DNA from: Ridgeia piscesae
Taxonomy: Eukaryota; Annelida; Polychaeta; Sabellida; Siboglinidae
NCBI GenBank assembly: GCA_025642075.2
Contig: JAODUO010000042.1
Location: 716,001 to 780,000, forward strand
DNA: 64,000 nt
Direction of reading: 5' to 3'
The notes beneath the pieces are model-generated. The model worked only from the letters and a program-made list of their open reading frames with translations, had not been told where the DNA came from and did no database searches. This document shows positions 11,904 through 28,000 of the stretch, piece after piece (position 1 is the stretch's first letter; each line of letters begins with the position of its first letter). The position numbers were made by a program, and so were the translations under genes.

Positions 11904-14900
11904 AATATATACATACATCCCGTAAGTATTTCACATATTATCAGTTTTAGTGTGTCCTGGAAGAACAATTTTTATGAAAAGATTGGAGTTTCACACATTA
12001 TTTCTTCTGTAAGAAACACGGGAAGAAATCTTAAACCCAGTTTCAAATAAGAAATAAGTGTCACTGTGTTGCTTTACTGCAACATACAATATAACTCTCC
12101 ATGGTATAACAAGTTTCACTATACAGTGTGTTTCCTCTGCTACAAATGACTGCAATACAATTAGTTCCACTATGTCCTTGCTATCACTACTAAACTCTCC
12201 ATCATAATTCAATAAGTTTCACTACACTGCCTCTGCTGCGAGTACAACTCTCCATGGCATTCACCTGTTCTCCATTTTCCATCTCCAGCGTGAAAGGTTC
12301 ACTCCACATGAGCATGCCTGTCGTGTTGCGTTCCGCCCCACCCCGCCATGGGAACCCTTCGAGGGGGGCGCACTCATTGCCCAGCCAGTCAGACGCCCCC
12401 TACAACAACAACCACAGTCAACATGGTGGCTCCGTCAGTGTCAGATGCACAAATTAAATTTAGTTTATGCCTTATTAATATTTTAAGAACATTTTCAGTA
12501 AAAGAATATTCAAATGTTCATTATGATTTTGTAAAAAGAAAAAGTGAAAGTTTCTATTTCATGAGCCATTTAATTACAAAATTAAAATGTCACCCTTGTA
12601 TTAAGTAAAGCATTACTGCCTATTAATAAACAATTATAATGTATGAAAGCGCATTCAACTCAATTTAACTTACAATTTAAAGAGGTTCCCTGGATTTAGA
12701 ATGTTGGGTGTCACCAGAGGGCAGCACTTTCCCTCAATCACAGTTGTGGCCAACTGAATTATACCACATACCAGTAGAATTTTATTTAAAACCCACAAAC
12801 GATAATTATCAGGACTTAAAATATGAAAGGAGTCGACGATCTTTTCTGCATGTCACACTAATAAATCTTTTGCATAACCTATTGCAACCCGAGTAACCAC
12901 AACACTTTCAATAACAGCAAACACACAAGAGTGGTGTATTTACAGAACCGCTGTTTATCCACACGTCGTGCCAAATCGCACGGAAACATCTGACAACCAC
13001 TGCCAGTGTCGGTGGACACAAAACATACTCTGTTCTCTAATGCACCGCCGCTGATCAAATTACACGGTACACACATATATACGCCTGACTGCTGGACACG
13101 TATACTTTCTGGACACGTATAGCACACAGAGGTGAGGGACAGTCACAGACTTCTGTCAACCCCTGGATCCTTCACTTCCCCTTCTGTGACTCACTGGGGG
13201 GGGACTGTCTGGCACCCCCAACCACACAAAGCCAGACATGACACCTGCCCGAGGGGGGGGCACTGGTATTTTAACCCTATATTTATCTAGCAACAATCAG
13301 CATTGGTGTACATGACTAATGCACCAATCCAGGTTGGGGCAAATGATTTCATACCTAAAATATGCTGATCTTGCAGATGTGCATTTGACTTTTACAAACA
13401 GCCTGTAATCGTTACGATGCTTGTATTACGTACTGTGTACCAGTAAGTGACAGCAGACAACATAAAGCAGCTTGGTGTACAAGCTTTGTGTACTCGGCCC
13501 GTCTGAAGCCTTGAACTTGCAACATGAAAACATCATAAACTCAGGTAAATGTAAACTTATCAATTATCTTATCCACTTATTCAGGCAATCTAAGTGATTC
13601 TGTACATGCTATACACCACATGGCTGATACAAATGATAAGAAAGAGTATTTAATTGAACATTGCATATCTGAAATTGTTATACTGCACTTGTTCAACTGT
13701 AATTGTATAAACAGTTTCAAACAGTACACAGATCCACACTAACAAAGAAGGCTGTGTTAAGTGAACGTGCATGCATGTGTGCACGTGTGTTTCTGTATGC
13801 AAGTGCATGTTTTAGGACTGTCTGGGCCATAACTGTGCATGTGAAACTGGCAGTTAACCACTAGAACCATACAAAGGGTGCCCAACAAGGGTGTACACCT
13901 GGGTGGGTTTTTGTAATTTGCCCAACATGCACGTGGCCTGGCTTGAAATGTTAATACCGCATATACTGTATAGATGTTTGAAAGTAGTTAATAAATAATT
14001 CTAGATGGCATCATAACTACAAACAATTTTAGTACAAATACATGTCTACACGCATGCAGATATTTAAAAATACAAAATGCAACATATTTAAATTGTCTAA
14101 ACCATGTTTGACCCCAAGTCATCTACCTCTGGCCACAGCCAGACAAAAAGACCTGTGACCTCATCAGTGACCTGTAGGGAGCAGCGAGTGCACCAGGAGA
14201 CGACGGGGCTGTTCCAAGCCACCAGACAAAACACTGGTTATCACCACCAGCGCAATTATTAGTTAGCTCAGAGATCGGGTGACGACAGCCAGTGGACCGC
14301 GCCAGATAAATGACGGCTGCAGTCAAATCACCCTTCTTCTCTCCCACAAACAGTCGGTTCAACATGTCATCAACGTGAATGGCGTCACGGGCACCTGGTT
14401 ATGACAGGTGGGTGTTTACTGGTCTCTGAAGCAGGTGTTGATGTTTGTTCACGAGGGTCGCGGGGATGTTGCGGTCACCCGGGTAAGGCAGGATTTGTCA
14501 AAAACATCTATCTATCCTAAATGCATACATAATAACATGTTTTTTACACTGAAAGATTATCCAACTTCACTTGTCGTTTTGCTGTTCTAACAAACAATAT
14601 TATTGCAAACAACCATAGTTGATTAGCAGTAAAAATATCATTAGTAAGGTTCAATAAATGTTGCCTGAACATTCATGTCATACCTACTTAATTTGCATGT
14701 TTCATTCAATATTTTTATACATATTAATGTATAACTGGTTCGAGTAAACATAACATGTTTTGATTAGTTTGTTAAAAGGAATATTTAAATAAACGCTTGA
14801 ATGGGTGCAAGCACAAATATTTATATATTACTTAGAAATCAGCATTGATTAATAATATATTTATTCACAACTTTACTGACACCGTTTCCCTGAGACATAT

Positions 14901-17900
14901 GTAGGCACCCCTGTTGCAGGAAGATTATCTCTGAGTTGACCAACTATCAGCTTAAGTGGTCAATTAAGGTTAGTTTGCTAAACAATATTATTCAGCCAAA
15001 TACAACTACAACTGTGGAAATGTGCTAACTACACCTGACGGTATATTTCTTAAGAACTCACAGATACATTTGCTATGCATACTGCGAACAAAAACATCCC
15101 TACAGCAGAAAGCTGACGCACAGAAATAGCCAGTAAAAACACATCAGCAAAGTTGTCACAACTGATATGAGGAAGTTGCCCCGACAGTGGCAGTGTGCCG
15201 CCAGAGAGGCTGGTGCAGTACGGGAGCAAGGTCACATTTCAGGGTGGTTCACATGCCGGCTCCCACAGCAAGCGCTCCACCTCCTTCAGTGCGTCTGTCG
15301 ACCCGACCCCTACATACTCACTGGCTTAGTTAACAACTCTGCACTGACTAATTTGAATTTGGATTATGCAGGGAAGGCGCCATCCATTTTTCGCAAACGA
15401 AAAATGAATGGCACATGACAGATAGACTAAACCCACGAGCCGAGCCCTGGGGATGATGTCCAGGCCCCCCAAGGCACTCACGAGTGTGTCATTTGTGATA
15501 ACGACACACCCATTCGCGCTCGGAGACAAACAATAAGAAAGTAATTGTACAGCTGCGGAAACCGCGTGGTCTGTTCCAGTGCGACCTTAACGATGCGACC
15601 ATTATGAGTTATGCTCAGCAACCTTGCAGATGTTAATTTTGCGGTTGAGCGCTCAGGTCCAGGCACCGCAGACGCAGATCTACAATTCCTGGAAATGGAG
15701 ACCCGCGCTGTGCTGACATGGCGAGGTGGTTGTAAAAACAGACGCTGCCGCCACATGGTTTATAGACGAGGTACGCAGTGGCCAGGTAATGGCACACGCT
15801 AATCACAGATCAACAGTGACAGGAATAACGTATGTTTCTGAAAAAATACTATCTTAAATTGCAGCAGAGCATCGGAATGACAAACAAGAGACAAACATGT
15901 TTTGACCTTTTCACAGCCACATTGAGGTTCGGTGACGTTTTAAAATCTGCTCTGTAGGCCTACACTGGTTAGTGGTTTCATTAATAGCAATAATAGTAAA
16001 ACTTCTATTGTGCCTTTATCCTAGGAAATCTGAGCTCAGAGGTGCAGAATAAAAAAATCAATAAGTCCAATTATGTTTACAATATATATATATATATATA
16101 TATATATTAAATAAAACTTATAAAAAAATATTATATCTGAACATTTTACGGGTAAACAGATACTTTTATGGTACACCGAACTGCACAGCGTACACATGCC
16201 GTAATAATTTTTATTATTTTATCACATATCGTCATGTTACTGCCATATCCATAACAATTTACCAACGGTCATTAAGATTTGTGACAATCTGACCAGCTTC
16301 AAACGTCTACTGAAGCCACATTTTTTTCCTATCGCATATTAGTATAATTCGACACGAACATTATTAATTTTTTACTAGATTATTTGGTAATATTATCAAT
16401 ACATAATTATACACTTATTTATTGGCATTATCGTCACATAATTATTATTTTACAGTTTTAACATATAGAAAACTAGTTATTACTAATAATAATTATACCT
16501 ATACCGTCATTTATCAGTCTCATTGCAATGTAATTATACACTAGACCGGTTATTATGTGTTTTTATGACTAATATGTAATTTATTTATACACCTGTATAT
16601 TTAAGTGCTATGCTATTTAATATCGTACTAATTTTATTTATTTATACAGTGTATACCTGTACATATTTTTTACATTTATTTTAAAACACTAGTATTTGTC
16701 TTATTGTATACGTATATCTTTTTATGTCTTTTAAATTGTAATATGTTGTGAAGCGCCACGAACGATTATGGATGTGGCGCTATACCAAATAAATATATTA
16801 TTATTATGTTACAAAATGTATTTAGCGGCAATTTTTCATCATTAAATTTTCAGTTACATAAACAAACTTGTCTGTTCCACCTCCAGACTGACCTTGAACC
16901 GAGAGAAACCTCGTGACATCATTCCTTTATACATTACTATCAGAACATCAGCAGCCGAGACAGTAACATGCGTTAAGCGTGCAAGACCCGAGTCCTATCT
17001 AGAGGCCATTCAATGCTACATCTCGGCACTGCCAAAGAAGACACGGTCTGGCTGGAAGCAGTGAGTTTTTATCAATCACTTCAACGTCGGTTACTCAAGA
17101 GGCAATAATGCTCTCAACCGACTGACTGCGGTCGGTCGAGTAGATAAACCTGGCAGCTGTCAGTGACACAAGTGTACAGTGTGGTATGTCACGAGGTGCA
17201 GCACCTGAGCACGGCGCAGGACTATTCTTCCGCTGTTTGCGAACACCTGCATATCATTGAACACCATTTCGAGTGTTAACACTACAATTCTCATCAAATT
17301 CTGCATTGTTTTTTTCAATGGAAGAACTCCTAAAATAAATAATTTAACAAAACAAAGAGAGCCGACTGGTGCATGTTTCATCACTGATTAGAGACTGGCT
17401 AGTGAACTGCTTGCGGACAGTTATAGATGACATCAATGGGAATCTGCATTTTGTTGGGAGAGAATCGGAGAATTTGATGACATAGAAGTTATATCAAATC
17501 TGAAACCACTATTAATAAGCTGTGCCTTTGATAATGTATGGTTCTCAACTATCAAAATCTTACTCTGCAAAACTATACAAAATGTGTAAACTTTTCACTG
17601 GTCATTTCACACAATTTCTCATGTGTAAACATTGATGATATGAATACAATAATTTACACAAATTTACTCAAATCAACATCATATAGCTGATACTGTTGGT
17701 CCCAATGGTCCACTGAGATGTTCCAGCCACCCAGTGTCCTGCTACTTTGACCCACATCTGCTGAGTCTGGTCAGAGGTTGCTGTCAGACACCACTGGACA
17801 GGCGTGAGAACTTGAGAACTATCAGATGAAGGCCAGTTGGCCAACTGTTAACTCTGGACACCCAATGACCGACTTGTTTATATCTGGCTGGAGACAGCTG

Positions 17901-18938
17901 TGCAGTGCAAGATGGGTTCAGACCACTACACAAGGCAGGCATGGCTCGCCACCACAAGCAGACAGCTGACTACTTCACATCGGTCTGCACCCTATTTCTG
18001 CAAACGTAACTTTGTATTAAGCCAAACAAAGTCCAAAAACGTCAAAGCAACTGAAAATTTTAAACAAGTTCTGTACAAAATAAAAAGGATCACCAGTACA
18101 TTTATTCCCAATTCAGAGAAAGCTCGGTTGTCGAAAACTAGCACTAAGATCACAAACAAATTATAAGCCAAAGGTAAGCTCGGTTGTGGAAGACTAGCAC
18201 AAAGAAAACAAACAAATTATAAGCCTTATAAGGCTTCAACATACACATGGGAGTGGGGTTTTGTGCTTTTGTTAAATCTTGATCAATAGTATTACATTAT
18301 GTGCATAACATGCAACATATAGTTTCGCTATGTTTGGTATGGGAGTGAGGTACTTGTGCTGTTGTTTTGTTAAATATTGTTCAATCTTATTACAGTATTT
18401 GCATAACATATATTAGTACACAGCGAAAGTGTATATGTTGTATATTGTAATAATATCCAACGTATACAGTTTCACTGTGTTCGGTGCGTGAGTGGGGTTT
18501 CTGCGCTCATGTTTACTCTAATTACAGCATTTACATAACATCCAGCATATACAGTTTCACTGTATTCTGTATTTTATTGTTTACCGAAACTCCTTCCCGC
18601 TGAAGTAATGGGCCAAAAAACCACACACACACACATCTATGGCAACAACGGAAAATCTACAATACAATGTACATTAATATTATGGTAATTACACCATGAA
18701 AAACATTATGTAAAACAAGCGCACTTATGCGACAGCGTCACACAAGGCACCATTTATCAGGTGGTGATTTACAGGGGTGTTTGTTGAGGGAAAGGCGGGC
18801 AGGGAGATTTGCCTCGTTATGTTGTTCTTATAGCAACGCCAGACAGAGTGATTGCAGTCGCGGGTTTGTGTGGCAACATGTGCAGTGCACCCAGACAGAC
18901 GGCTGGTAACTGGACGGGTAACTGCCTGGACGATTGTG

Positions 18939-19031
<93 letters not shown>

Positions 19032-22000
19032 AGTCGTCATCGCTTATCTCTGACGCACAGCCATGGGCAGCCAGTAGCACTCGAGTCAGGTGTCTCACAG
19101 AAGACAAAGTTCTGACAATGTTGCGTATGCCCTGATGCTATCTATTGGAGTCAGCCACTGGATGCAGGCTCAGTAGACAGATGAGCTGGAGGTAGTCCAC
19201 ACACGCACAATGTCACCATCCCTCACAGATCACTTGAACTCCGTGCCTCAATTTATCAGCATACTATAGAATTTTTTATCATGATTAAGATATACCTGCA
19301 TGTTACTTTCTACCAAATTGTGCTTAATAAACATGTAGTTCTTTGCAATTACATACTTTAAAATTTTCATCTGCGAAAACAACAAACTCGGGTAGCATTA
19401 CTGAGTATGCTACAAAAATGCAGGACAACTAGTGGGGTGTGAAAAAAACAATCTAAAATGAGTTTAACTGACATTAATTTCACAAACACATCAACAAAAA
19501 TAATATTTAATTTTATCTATTGTTCATTGATCACTTTCAATAGGAACCATGTTGATCTAATTAACTGGTGTGAACAGTTATAAGCTATATACTGCTATTC
19601 ATTCACGACCTTCCATGAACTACTGGTAGTCAACCTAACCAGACAAATTGTGGTTAAGATTTCTGCTTCAAAAAAGACATCACTGCTTTAACATAATAAT
19701 GAATCAAAAAGTAACTGAATTAGTCACACTGCTGGATAAAATTAACGATTCAAAAGTAACATTTTCTAATGGTGTTTATTTGAGCACAAGAGATTGTGGT
19801 TAAAATATGGTTTGAGGAAATATACAATTATTACTATTAAACATGTAGGGCAATTTAGCCGAGGCCCTAAACCCTGGAACAATAAGCAATATCAGCAGGA
19901 TGATCAGATGCGTATATTTTCATTGCTTTACAACAAGCAAATAATTTGAAACTCCAAAGAAAGGGAAACACTACATACTACCTAGGTGTAAATGTCATTG
20001 ATACAAAAACAGTCATTTAATGTATAGACAATACATTACTTGATAATTAATTAAAACTTTCTAATGTGCAAACATAAATACACAGATTTGTGATTAAACA
20101 GCATCAACTTTAACAAAACATTTAAACATTCCGTTTACGTCTTGGGTTTAGATTTATATCTAAATCACAACAAACTTATAATAAAGACATCGTTTCACAA
20201 ATTACCTGATGGATATGTGCACTAAAACAGCCTGAAATGGTTTCTTTACTACACCAGTGTGTGTTACATCAAGTGTACCGTGCCAACCACATCACAATGT
20301 AATTGCTGCATGAGTTGGAACACCTCTGATCCTGTCATGCAAGGGTTCAAATTGCCCCATATGTGATAACTTGTCGTCAGGGGAACACTGGGTCCCAGGG
20401 GACACTCCCACCAGCCTTCATGTCAGTTTCTCTCAGTCCTTCACGTTTTTTCTAAATAAATATTTCAGACTTCTATACAGAAGAATGTTCTGTGTGTCTC
20501 TGGTGTAGACTGAGACGTGGTGACCTCTCACATGACTCAAGTTCCATCATAAACCAACTCATTATATGATTTGTAAAACAATTAATTGTAATGCCTACGC
20601 CGTACTAGGAAACGACTCTTGATGCTAAGCTGGCAGAAAAACCAACTGAAACAATTGTAAAAGAAATTGTTAAACATTTTATTTTAAATAAAAACATTGT
20701 TAAAATTCCAGTGGGTTCATAATTAATCAAAAGTCATACTTAACTTTAATGACAGTTGTGTAACATTAGTGTTACATTACTAACATAACATATTTGACAA
20801 TACTACAAAGACACAATATTGCAATAACAAATTTATAGAAAATATAAAACAGAAATGTACGTTTTGCAAAATAACACCATTACTGGTCTTTAAAACTGAC
20901 AATAAGAATACATTAAAAAATTCAGTTCTTTCTTACCTTATGATGCATACAACTACAGCCATGTCAATTATTATGATATGAGGCTTCGATTCACCTTGTA
21001 AAAATTCTTTATTTTGTTTTGTTTGTATAGCTTACAAAATCAGCTACAGAAACAGGATTAGTCACAAAAATTAAATGACCTGAGGCTAAACAACATCTGT
21101 CATTTACTCCACAAAAATACATGGAAATAATGATTCAGAATTACTGGGCAGATCAATACTAAATACAGGATCTCCTTTAAAACCACCTGCAACTCTTGGT
21201 TTACTCTATGAATCCTTTTTTGCCACAGGCTACGCAAGTTCACATGGTATATAGTGATTTGTCAAACCTGTCAATTCATGAATGAAGAAACTGGTGAGTT
21301 TTATAATAATTATATAAAAAACACTCCTCCAATTAACGATAAACTCACATTTCTAGTTTAATGTCATACACTCTCCAGGCTCATGCCTTTCTTGATTCAT
21401 GTCAGACATGGGCTATTCTACAGCATTTCTACGTTATCAATTAGTATTCAATTATCTTAATTACGATTATAAAATGCCACGTTATCTTAACAAAAGGCTA
21501 CCAGCTACTTAAACGATTACACCATTTCTGATTACTTTTATAAAAAATGGAGACGAAATTGGACAGCTCTGAGTGAAATATAACCAGCTGATATAATTTA
21601 TAACATCTCCACTTCCTCATTCTCCACACATTTTCACCTGTACTTAATCTATGATATTATTATAATGATAACAGACATTTATAGATCGTCTTTTGCATGC
21701 GAGGACTGACACACACATGGATCACATTAAATGTTATTGCTAACATAATATATGAGCAATAACATTTAATGTGACATGAATATGACACGTGACATGAACA
21801 TATTATGTTCATGTCACGTGCCCCACTTTTCTGCCACATTTTTTTTACCACCACAGAAAACTAACACCATATGTGTTTAATGATTGATATAATGATTTAA
21901 TGCACTCTAAAAAACAGGAATACATTAATGTATGCCAACTGTCACTTGTCAGGATTACTACCATGATTACGCACAACTGCAATTAATTGGTCATGTTCTT

Positions 22001-25000
22001 TATTGCACTGAACTATATTGTTAGTTAAATGAAACATGACTGTGGCTTTGATAAGTATACTTTAATATATTAATAATATTATGCTGTATGTTTGTGCTAG
22101 CTGTAAATGCATATTTTCCAATTATGTGTGGTATTACAATATATGCTAACTAAAATAAACATACATTCATCATCAGGCAACTCGTTTAAAGAATAACGCG
22201 CTGAACCTGTCAAGGCAATAACTGAGCACAACGTGTCATCATACTGTCATTTTTGGTACTTTTCATCGCTGGCATGACACGATATGACGAAGTAGGCAGA
22301 TAAACCAATCATACAGCTTTGACAGCAAAATAAATAGAAGTCATTTGACCAGGATGTATGTCAAATGTGGCACAGAATGACAAATAAATACATATAGTAT
22401 TCACCAAAAGTATACGAATTATCTCATGCAGGCTGTGTGCTGTGTCATCTTGAGCGAGTAGAATACAATTTTGAAAAGCACGGCAAAACAGTCTTTTGTG
22501 AAGGCGTGACAACAGGCTCAACACAACACGCACAAATGAAATCGATTCCATTTATTACGGCTACTCAAACAGCTGATGTGTCTTTATTTTAGAGTAATGC
22601 ATTGCTAACTATGTAGAAGTGCTTCTTACAGAAGCATGCCAGAGAGTGCAAATCAACGAGTGTACACCACATGCTGTGATGTCAAAAGCCATCGCTTGAA
22701 TGATACGATACGTATAGCTAAAATGAAGACAATCTAAAAATTTTAATGAATAAAGACCTTCACTAAATTAACTGATTAGAAAAATTGGCTGTAGTATTGG
22801 CAGTACATTTTTTTATAATTCCAACAACCATGTCTTGTATCTAAGAGTCGGGCCAATATACTCAACATTACATGTTTCTGGAAGAAATCTGCATCATCAC
22901 CAGGGCTGTGGTCAATTCCATTCAATCAATTCCAATTCCTGCTCCAATTCATTTTCTTTTAATTCAATTTCTTTCAATTCCAATTCCATCTATAATCATT
23001 CAATTTCAATTCCCGCTCCAATCCACATAACCAAAGTAACCCATAACATTTGACGATTAATGTTATTGACGTGTTATGTATTGGTATTTTTATACCATAT
23101 ATATTGTTTATATAATTCTATTTTGGCTTTGGCTGAAATAAAGTCACAAAATATATTTTTTGAAACACTAGATCAGCAAATTAGATGGTTTTGACTCGCT
23201 GAAACATAGCATAATAAAGCATGCAGAAATAAGATAAACAATTAACTCAAAATATTCCAATGCATCAACCAGTGTTTAAATGCTCATATAGGCAAGGTGT
23301 TACAAACTGACTGAGTAGCTAGGAAGAACATATTATACAAACCACTGAGTGGTTACTGGGTAGTAGTAGTACTAGCTGGGTAAAAATATAATTATATATT
23401 TTTATTTTTACAACATTTATATAAACGATGGTTGTCACTTGTCACATTGTGGTTATAATATATGGGTACTCTCAGTCTTCACTGGGCTTATATTTGCATT
23501 GGTAATCTTTGGACTTTAATTGGTTACACTTTGGACTGTTTGGAGATATCCTGGCTTCATTGGTCTATTTGCTTAGCATGTGAAACAACAGGGAAAGTGT
23601 GATTGTTATCTGGGCAATTTCAATGGTTCTTTGAATCAGTCCCCAGCCAGCACTCATTCACACAAGGCAGTAGGACAAGCCTAATTGACTTTTCATTCAA
23701 CAGTTTAATCCACTGATTAATTGCTGTGTAATGTTTGACCAGCAGCTTCATTATCCAGCTTTTCTTGGTCATTAAACACCATTGCCTGCACAGCAATACC
23801 CGCAAATATATGTAAAATATCCTTCACAGCATCACAAAAATACCAGATGCTCAATTCCTTTTCATTCAAATTCAAAACCTCTCAATTACAATTCAATTCA
23901 TTTTGTTCTAAATCTTTCAATTCCATTTTCCACTCCAATTCTGGAATTGAATTGGAATTTAATTTATCAATTCCAATTCTTTTTGAATTGACCGCCTGCT
24001 TAAATCCATGCCAAGTTTCACGACAACTTGCCTTGTTCACGACAACTCGATTTGTGACCAGATAAGTGAAATTGTTACTACTTGTGGGACAACTTAGTTA
24101 ATGTGTAGGGCAAGATGGTTCTTCTCAGGTGAATGTACAAAGTCTAGCATGCATTGCCTTTAACAGGGTTGCATTGCCTTTGACACAGCTCAACTGCTAA
24201 GTACCTAGGGATGAGTAGGTTTTGACATGTTGTTGATGAACAAGTAGTGTTTTTTTTACCTGTCCTCAATCCTCAATTTAACGAATTTCAAAACCTGCAT
24301 CACACCTAGGTGGCGGCATATATATTGCTTGACTCACCTGTCGGTCGAGGTATCGGAGGAAGAAGTCGAGCAGAAAGGACTTGCCCTTGCGGAAGGCGCC
24401 GGCCACTGACAGGACAACGACCTTCTTGTCTCGGACACGGGGGTCCAGGAGGATGCTCTCAAGGGCCTTCTCGTCCAGCTCAAAGGTGTGGTCATCCTTC
24501 GCCACTACCACTGACACCGGCCGACCCTTCAACTTTCTCCCGTCTGCCGCAACTACAGCAAGCAGTGCAAACAGTCAGCAGTTTGTAATTCTAGTGCTTT
24601 TGTAGTAAACTCATGTCATGAGTAGGCAGATCGCAGACTAGCCAATGGCTGAGAATTCATATACCTGGGTTTCATATATTTTCTTGTATTTATCACATAA
24701 ATACAAATTTGAATGTCAAATCTACAATGGTCAAATACCAGCTGTTGATGGCACAGCTGTGTGTGCATTTCTGACAAATCATTGGGATTCTGCTTGATGT
24801 TAAAAACATGAGTTATGTTATTCATTGTGTATTTGGGTATTACCCACATACCAATGTCTACTGTAACTGTAGATTTAGACACATTAAGAAACAGGTATGC
24901 AACTAAAACTAAGAAAAATTGCTGTACACTGCCTTGTTATTAGTTCTAACCAACAATGCACGTATATCCTAAAATTCCATAAAATAATCGTCTTATATGA

Positions 25001-28000
25001 GAATTAAATACACGCAACAATGTTAGTAATAGTAATAAGCATAGGTAGTAACAAACAGCTAACTAAAAATTTGGATATAAAATAAACCCAAACTGCTTAA
25101 CTATACACAACATTGTTACACAGCTCTGAACTGTTGGTGTTATTGTGTAAGGTATACTTAGTTACTAAAAACAATAACTAGAGAACTTGAATTGCTTATC
25201 TAATAACTCTAATCTAAAATCTGCCACAAGACACACCCTAAATAGCATTGAATACATGCATAGTCTCACTGACCCTCCCGATATACGTAAATTATATATC
25301 ACCAAAACCTTTTCAAACTGGAACAAAAGCACCGCATCATAAGACTAACAGGTGATCTAAGACTAAATATAACATCACTGTGCAGTATGCACAGTAGTGT
25401 TTGTATTACCATGAGATGCACCTTTTCCATTCATGTCCGATCTGACTTTCTATTGAGCACCGGCAAAATTACATAGCTAAACTCATGACCCAAATCTATT
25501 GAGGGTGTTCAGCCAGGAGAACCCAGCTGTTCAACCATGCATGAAGCTTACCTGAGCCTATATATCTAGACCCTGAAACAAATGAAGCGTGCACACATAC
25601 ACATACAACGGTACAAGCAATGAGGGCATGCAGCATAGGGTATACAGAAGAGACACTACCCTGCAATTGAAGAACATATAAATGTATATATATATGTATA
25701 TATATATATATATCTGTTTCATCACTACGTTACACAGTGAGTGATAATAACAACAGAAGGATTAAACTTGACCCAAACTAAAAATTGACAGATAATTCAT
25801 GCATGTTAAACCAGCATTCCTCAAAATGTGCACAACTTTAAGCATCACTCAATCAGTGGTATATAATGACAGGTATCAAATCTACAGTCTTAGTCAGTCT
25901 ATTGTACATATTCTATAATTTGTACAAAAAGAAATACATTTGATATAGTTTAAATGCTGTGACAGTTGTTGAAGTGTATTCGGATTGTACACTGTATGGA
26001 AGTATAACAGTGAACTAATAGTTTTAAAGCTACCCGTTATTGAGCCAAATCAATAGCTTTATCTAGAGACCTTCCACCCGCCTTTTGTATGGAGAAAATC
26101 TGTTTGGGACGGGTAGGAATTTAAATGGACGGGTAACAAATTTAAGAGCTAAACATCTTTGCAAATGACACTGTCGATTATGTTTTGAAAATGGTTGTCA
26201 CACATGTGTTTGTTGTTTATTTCAGGACATAATACACATCTTGACTGGTTTGTATGTATGTCAATTAACATACATGTGTCTACCATAAAATATTTTGACT
26301 AGTAAAAAATGCTATCCTGCAAGGCCTGTCTGTATTCCATACAGTGTACTAAATTGACAGAGCTCTGACAAAAATCAAATCTTTCAAAACAGAAGTTCTA
26401 GTCCAACTAAATGTCTAAAATGATATGCAGAATATCATAACAAAGTTGTTACAATAATTGTGAATTGAATCACTGATCTTGTGACAGAATGCTTCAACAA
26501 TACAGCAATTACTGGAAGCAAATGTTCAATGTCCATGGCAAATTAAACAAGTGCATGCTTCCATGTGAGTGACAGGCAACACGCAGAGGTTGTCACTTTA
26601 ACAACAACTAACCATGCAAACACCAACTATTATGTGACTGACGGAGAGTCACAGAGGTAACTTGCCTCATGTGCCTACAGTGCACATTTCTACAGTGTCT
26701 ATTTCTCATGAAGATGTCATTCTTTAGAAACTTATATATTATTGTGATTTGTACAGGATACAGAGCCAGAGATTGAGAATACTTTTTGGTCAACCTATTA
26801 ATTTGGATAATCTGTGAGTTCATATGGGACATCTCTGATTACCGGTAACATCTTTTTTTAATAACTTGAAAGCAGGGCTTTATGCAGGACAATTGTTTTG
26901 CCAGTCCCACATTTTTTGGTGAACACGTGTATGTTAACTCATAGTCATATGCATACAAGCAAGCTGAGATGTGTTTTATGACCTGAAATAAACTAGGCAC
27001 ACATGTGACACCCATTTTCAAAGGATAATTGGCAATACACTGTATCTATGATTTTTGAAGACCTTTTTGTTGCTTCTTATTGTTTACTTATCCAAACCAT
27101 TCCAGTTATATTTCTAACCAATCCAGAACAGTTTACACCTGTCCAAATGACAGGTATCTGCATAAATGCTTGAAAGTATGTTACATATATATTCTGGACT
27201 TCACATAATGTATGAAGACTAACAATGGGTCATATGGGACAGATTGTGTCATAAGGGATGAAACATATTGTATGGAACAGTTGAACATGTTACAAGGTTA
27301 AGTTTCAGATGTAACTGCAAGCATCAACAATAACCAACTGGTGTAACTGTCACGTACAATCATTGATATGTATGTAGTTTCAACATCTAGCAGTTGGTTC
27401 AAATTCAGAAAACACAAAACTACATTTTGAAGGATCTAGATAAAACAAAATCAAGTACAGACTTTGTTCAAAACTTCAAAAATTAATGCAACTTACTTGG
27501 TTCAGCTGCAGTATTTTGGTAAATACAGACATGTGGATGTTACCATTTAAGGAAGATTATCTGTTGAAATATTTATAATTTCCTAATGTCAGAAGCACAC
27601 TATAAAGGAATGGGTAATGAACTACCTCTATAGGTGGACCTGCCTTCCACACTTGATAGGACAGGGTACAATGGGACATGGAACTACACCATTACTCAAC
27701 ACCATTAAATTTTGTAATTTATATTTACATTAGATACACACCTAATAAGTTGACTTATATATTGCACTTAGTAACTTGAGTTAATATATATAAAAATGTC
27801 TCACTTTGAACAAATATTAATTTCATCAAAATTGTCAAGAACAAAAAACGCTACATCAAGTGTCATAAATTCAATGAATTGTCCGTTAACTTGATGGACT
27901 GGGTAGTTTGATATATACAATTACATGAATCACCTATCAACAGTACTTTTTTTATTTAGGATGTAAGAACACCTTTCCATGGAATCACCTAAGCCAGCAA

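Larger units (their letters stand above)
12400..24337. other. Atlastin intron 2 (11.9 kb)
   Basis: The interval between exon 3 and exon 2. Apart from the repeats listed separately (LINE 3' end, TA and GT microsatellites, degenerate tandem repeats, perfect palindromes, an AATTCC-rich element) it is AT-rich sequence with no supported exon. The residues on either side (RYLDRQ then GASDWLG) are adjacent in the family, so no extra constitutive exon is needed. Confidence 0.75.

Noticed and set aside
14123..14400. Minus-strand frame [20 protein letters not shown] inside atlastin intron 2
   Set aside because: It looked exon-like after an acceptor at about 14,398, but its phase does not fit between exons 2 and 3, the family has no residues there, and I recognise no domain.
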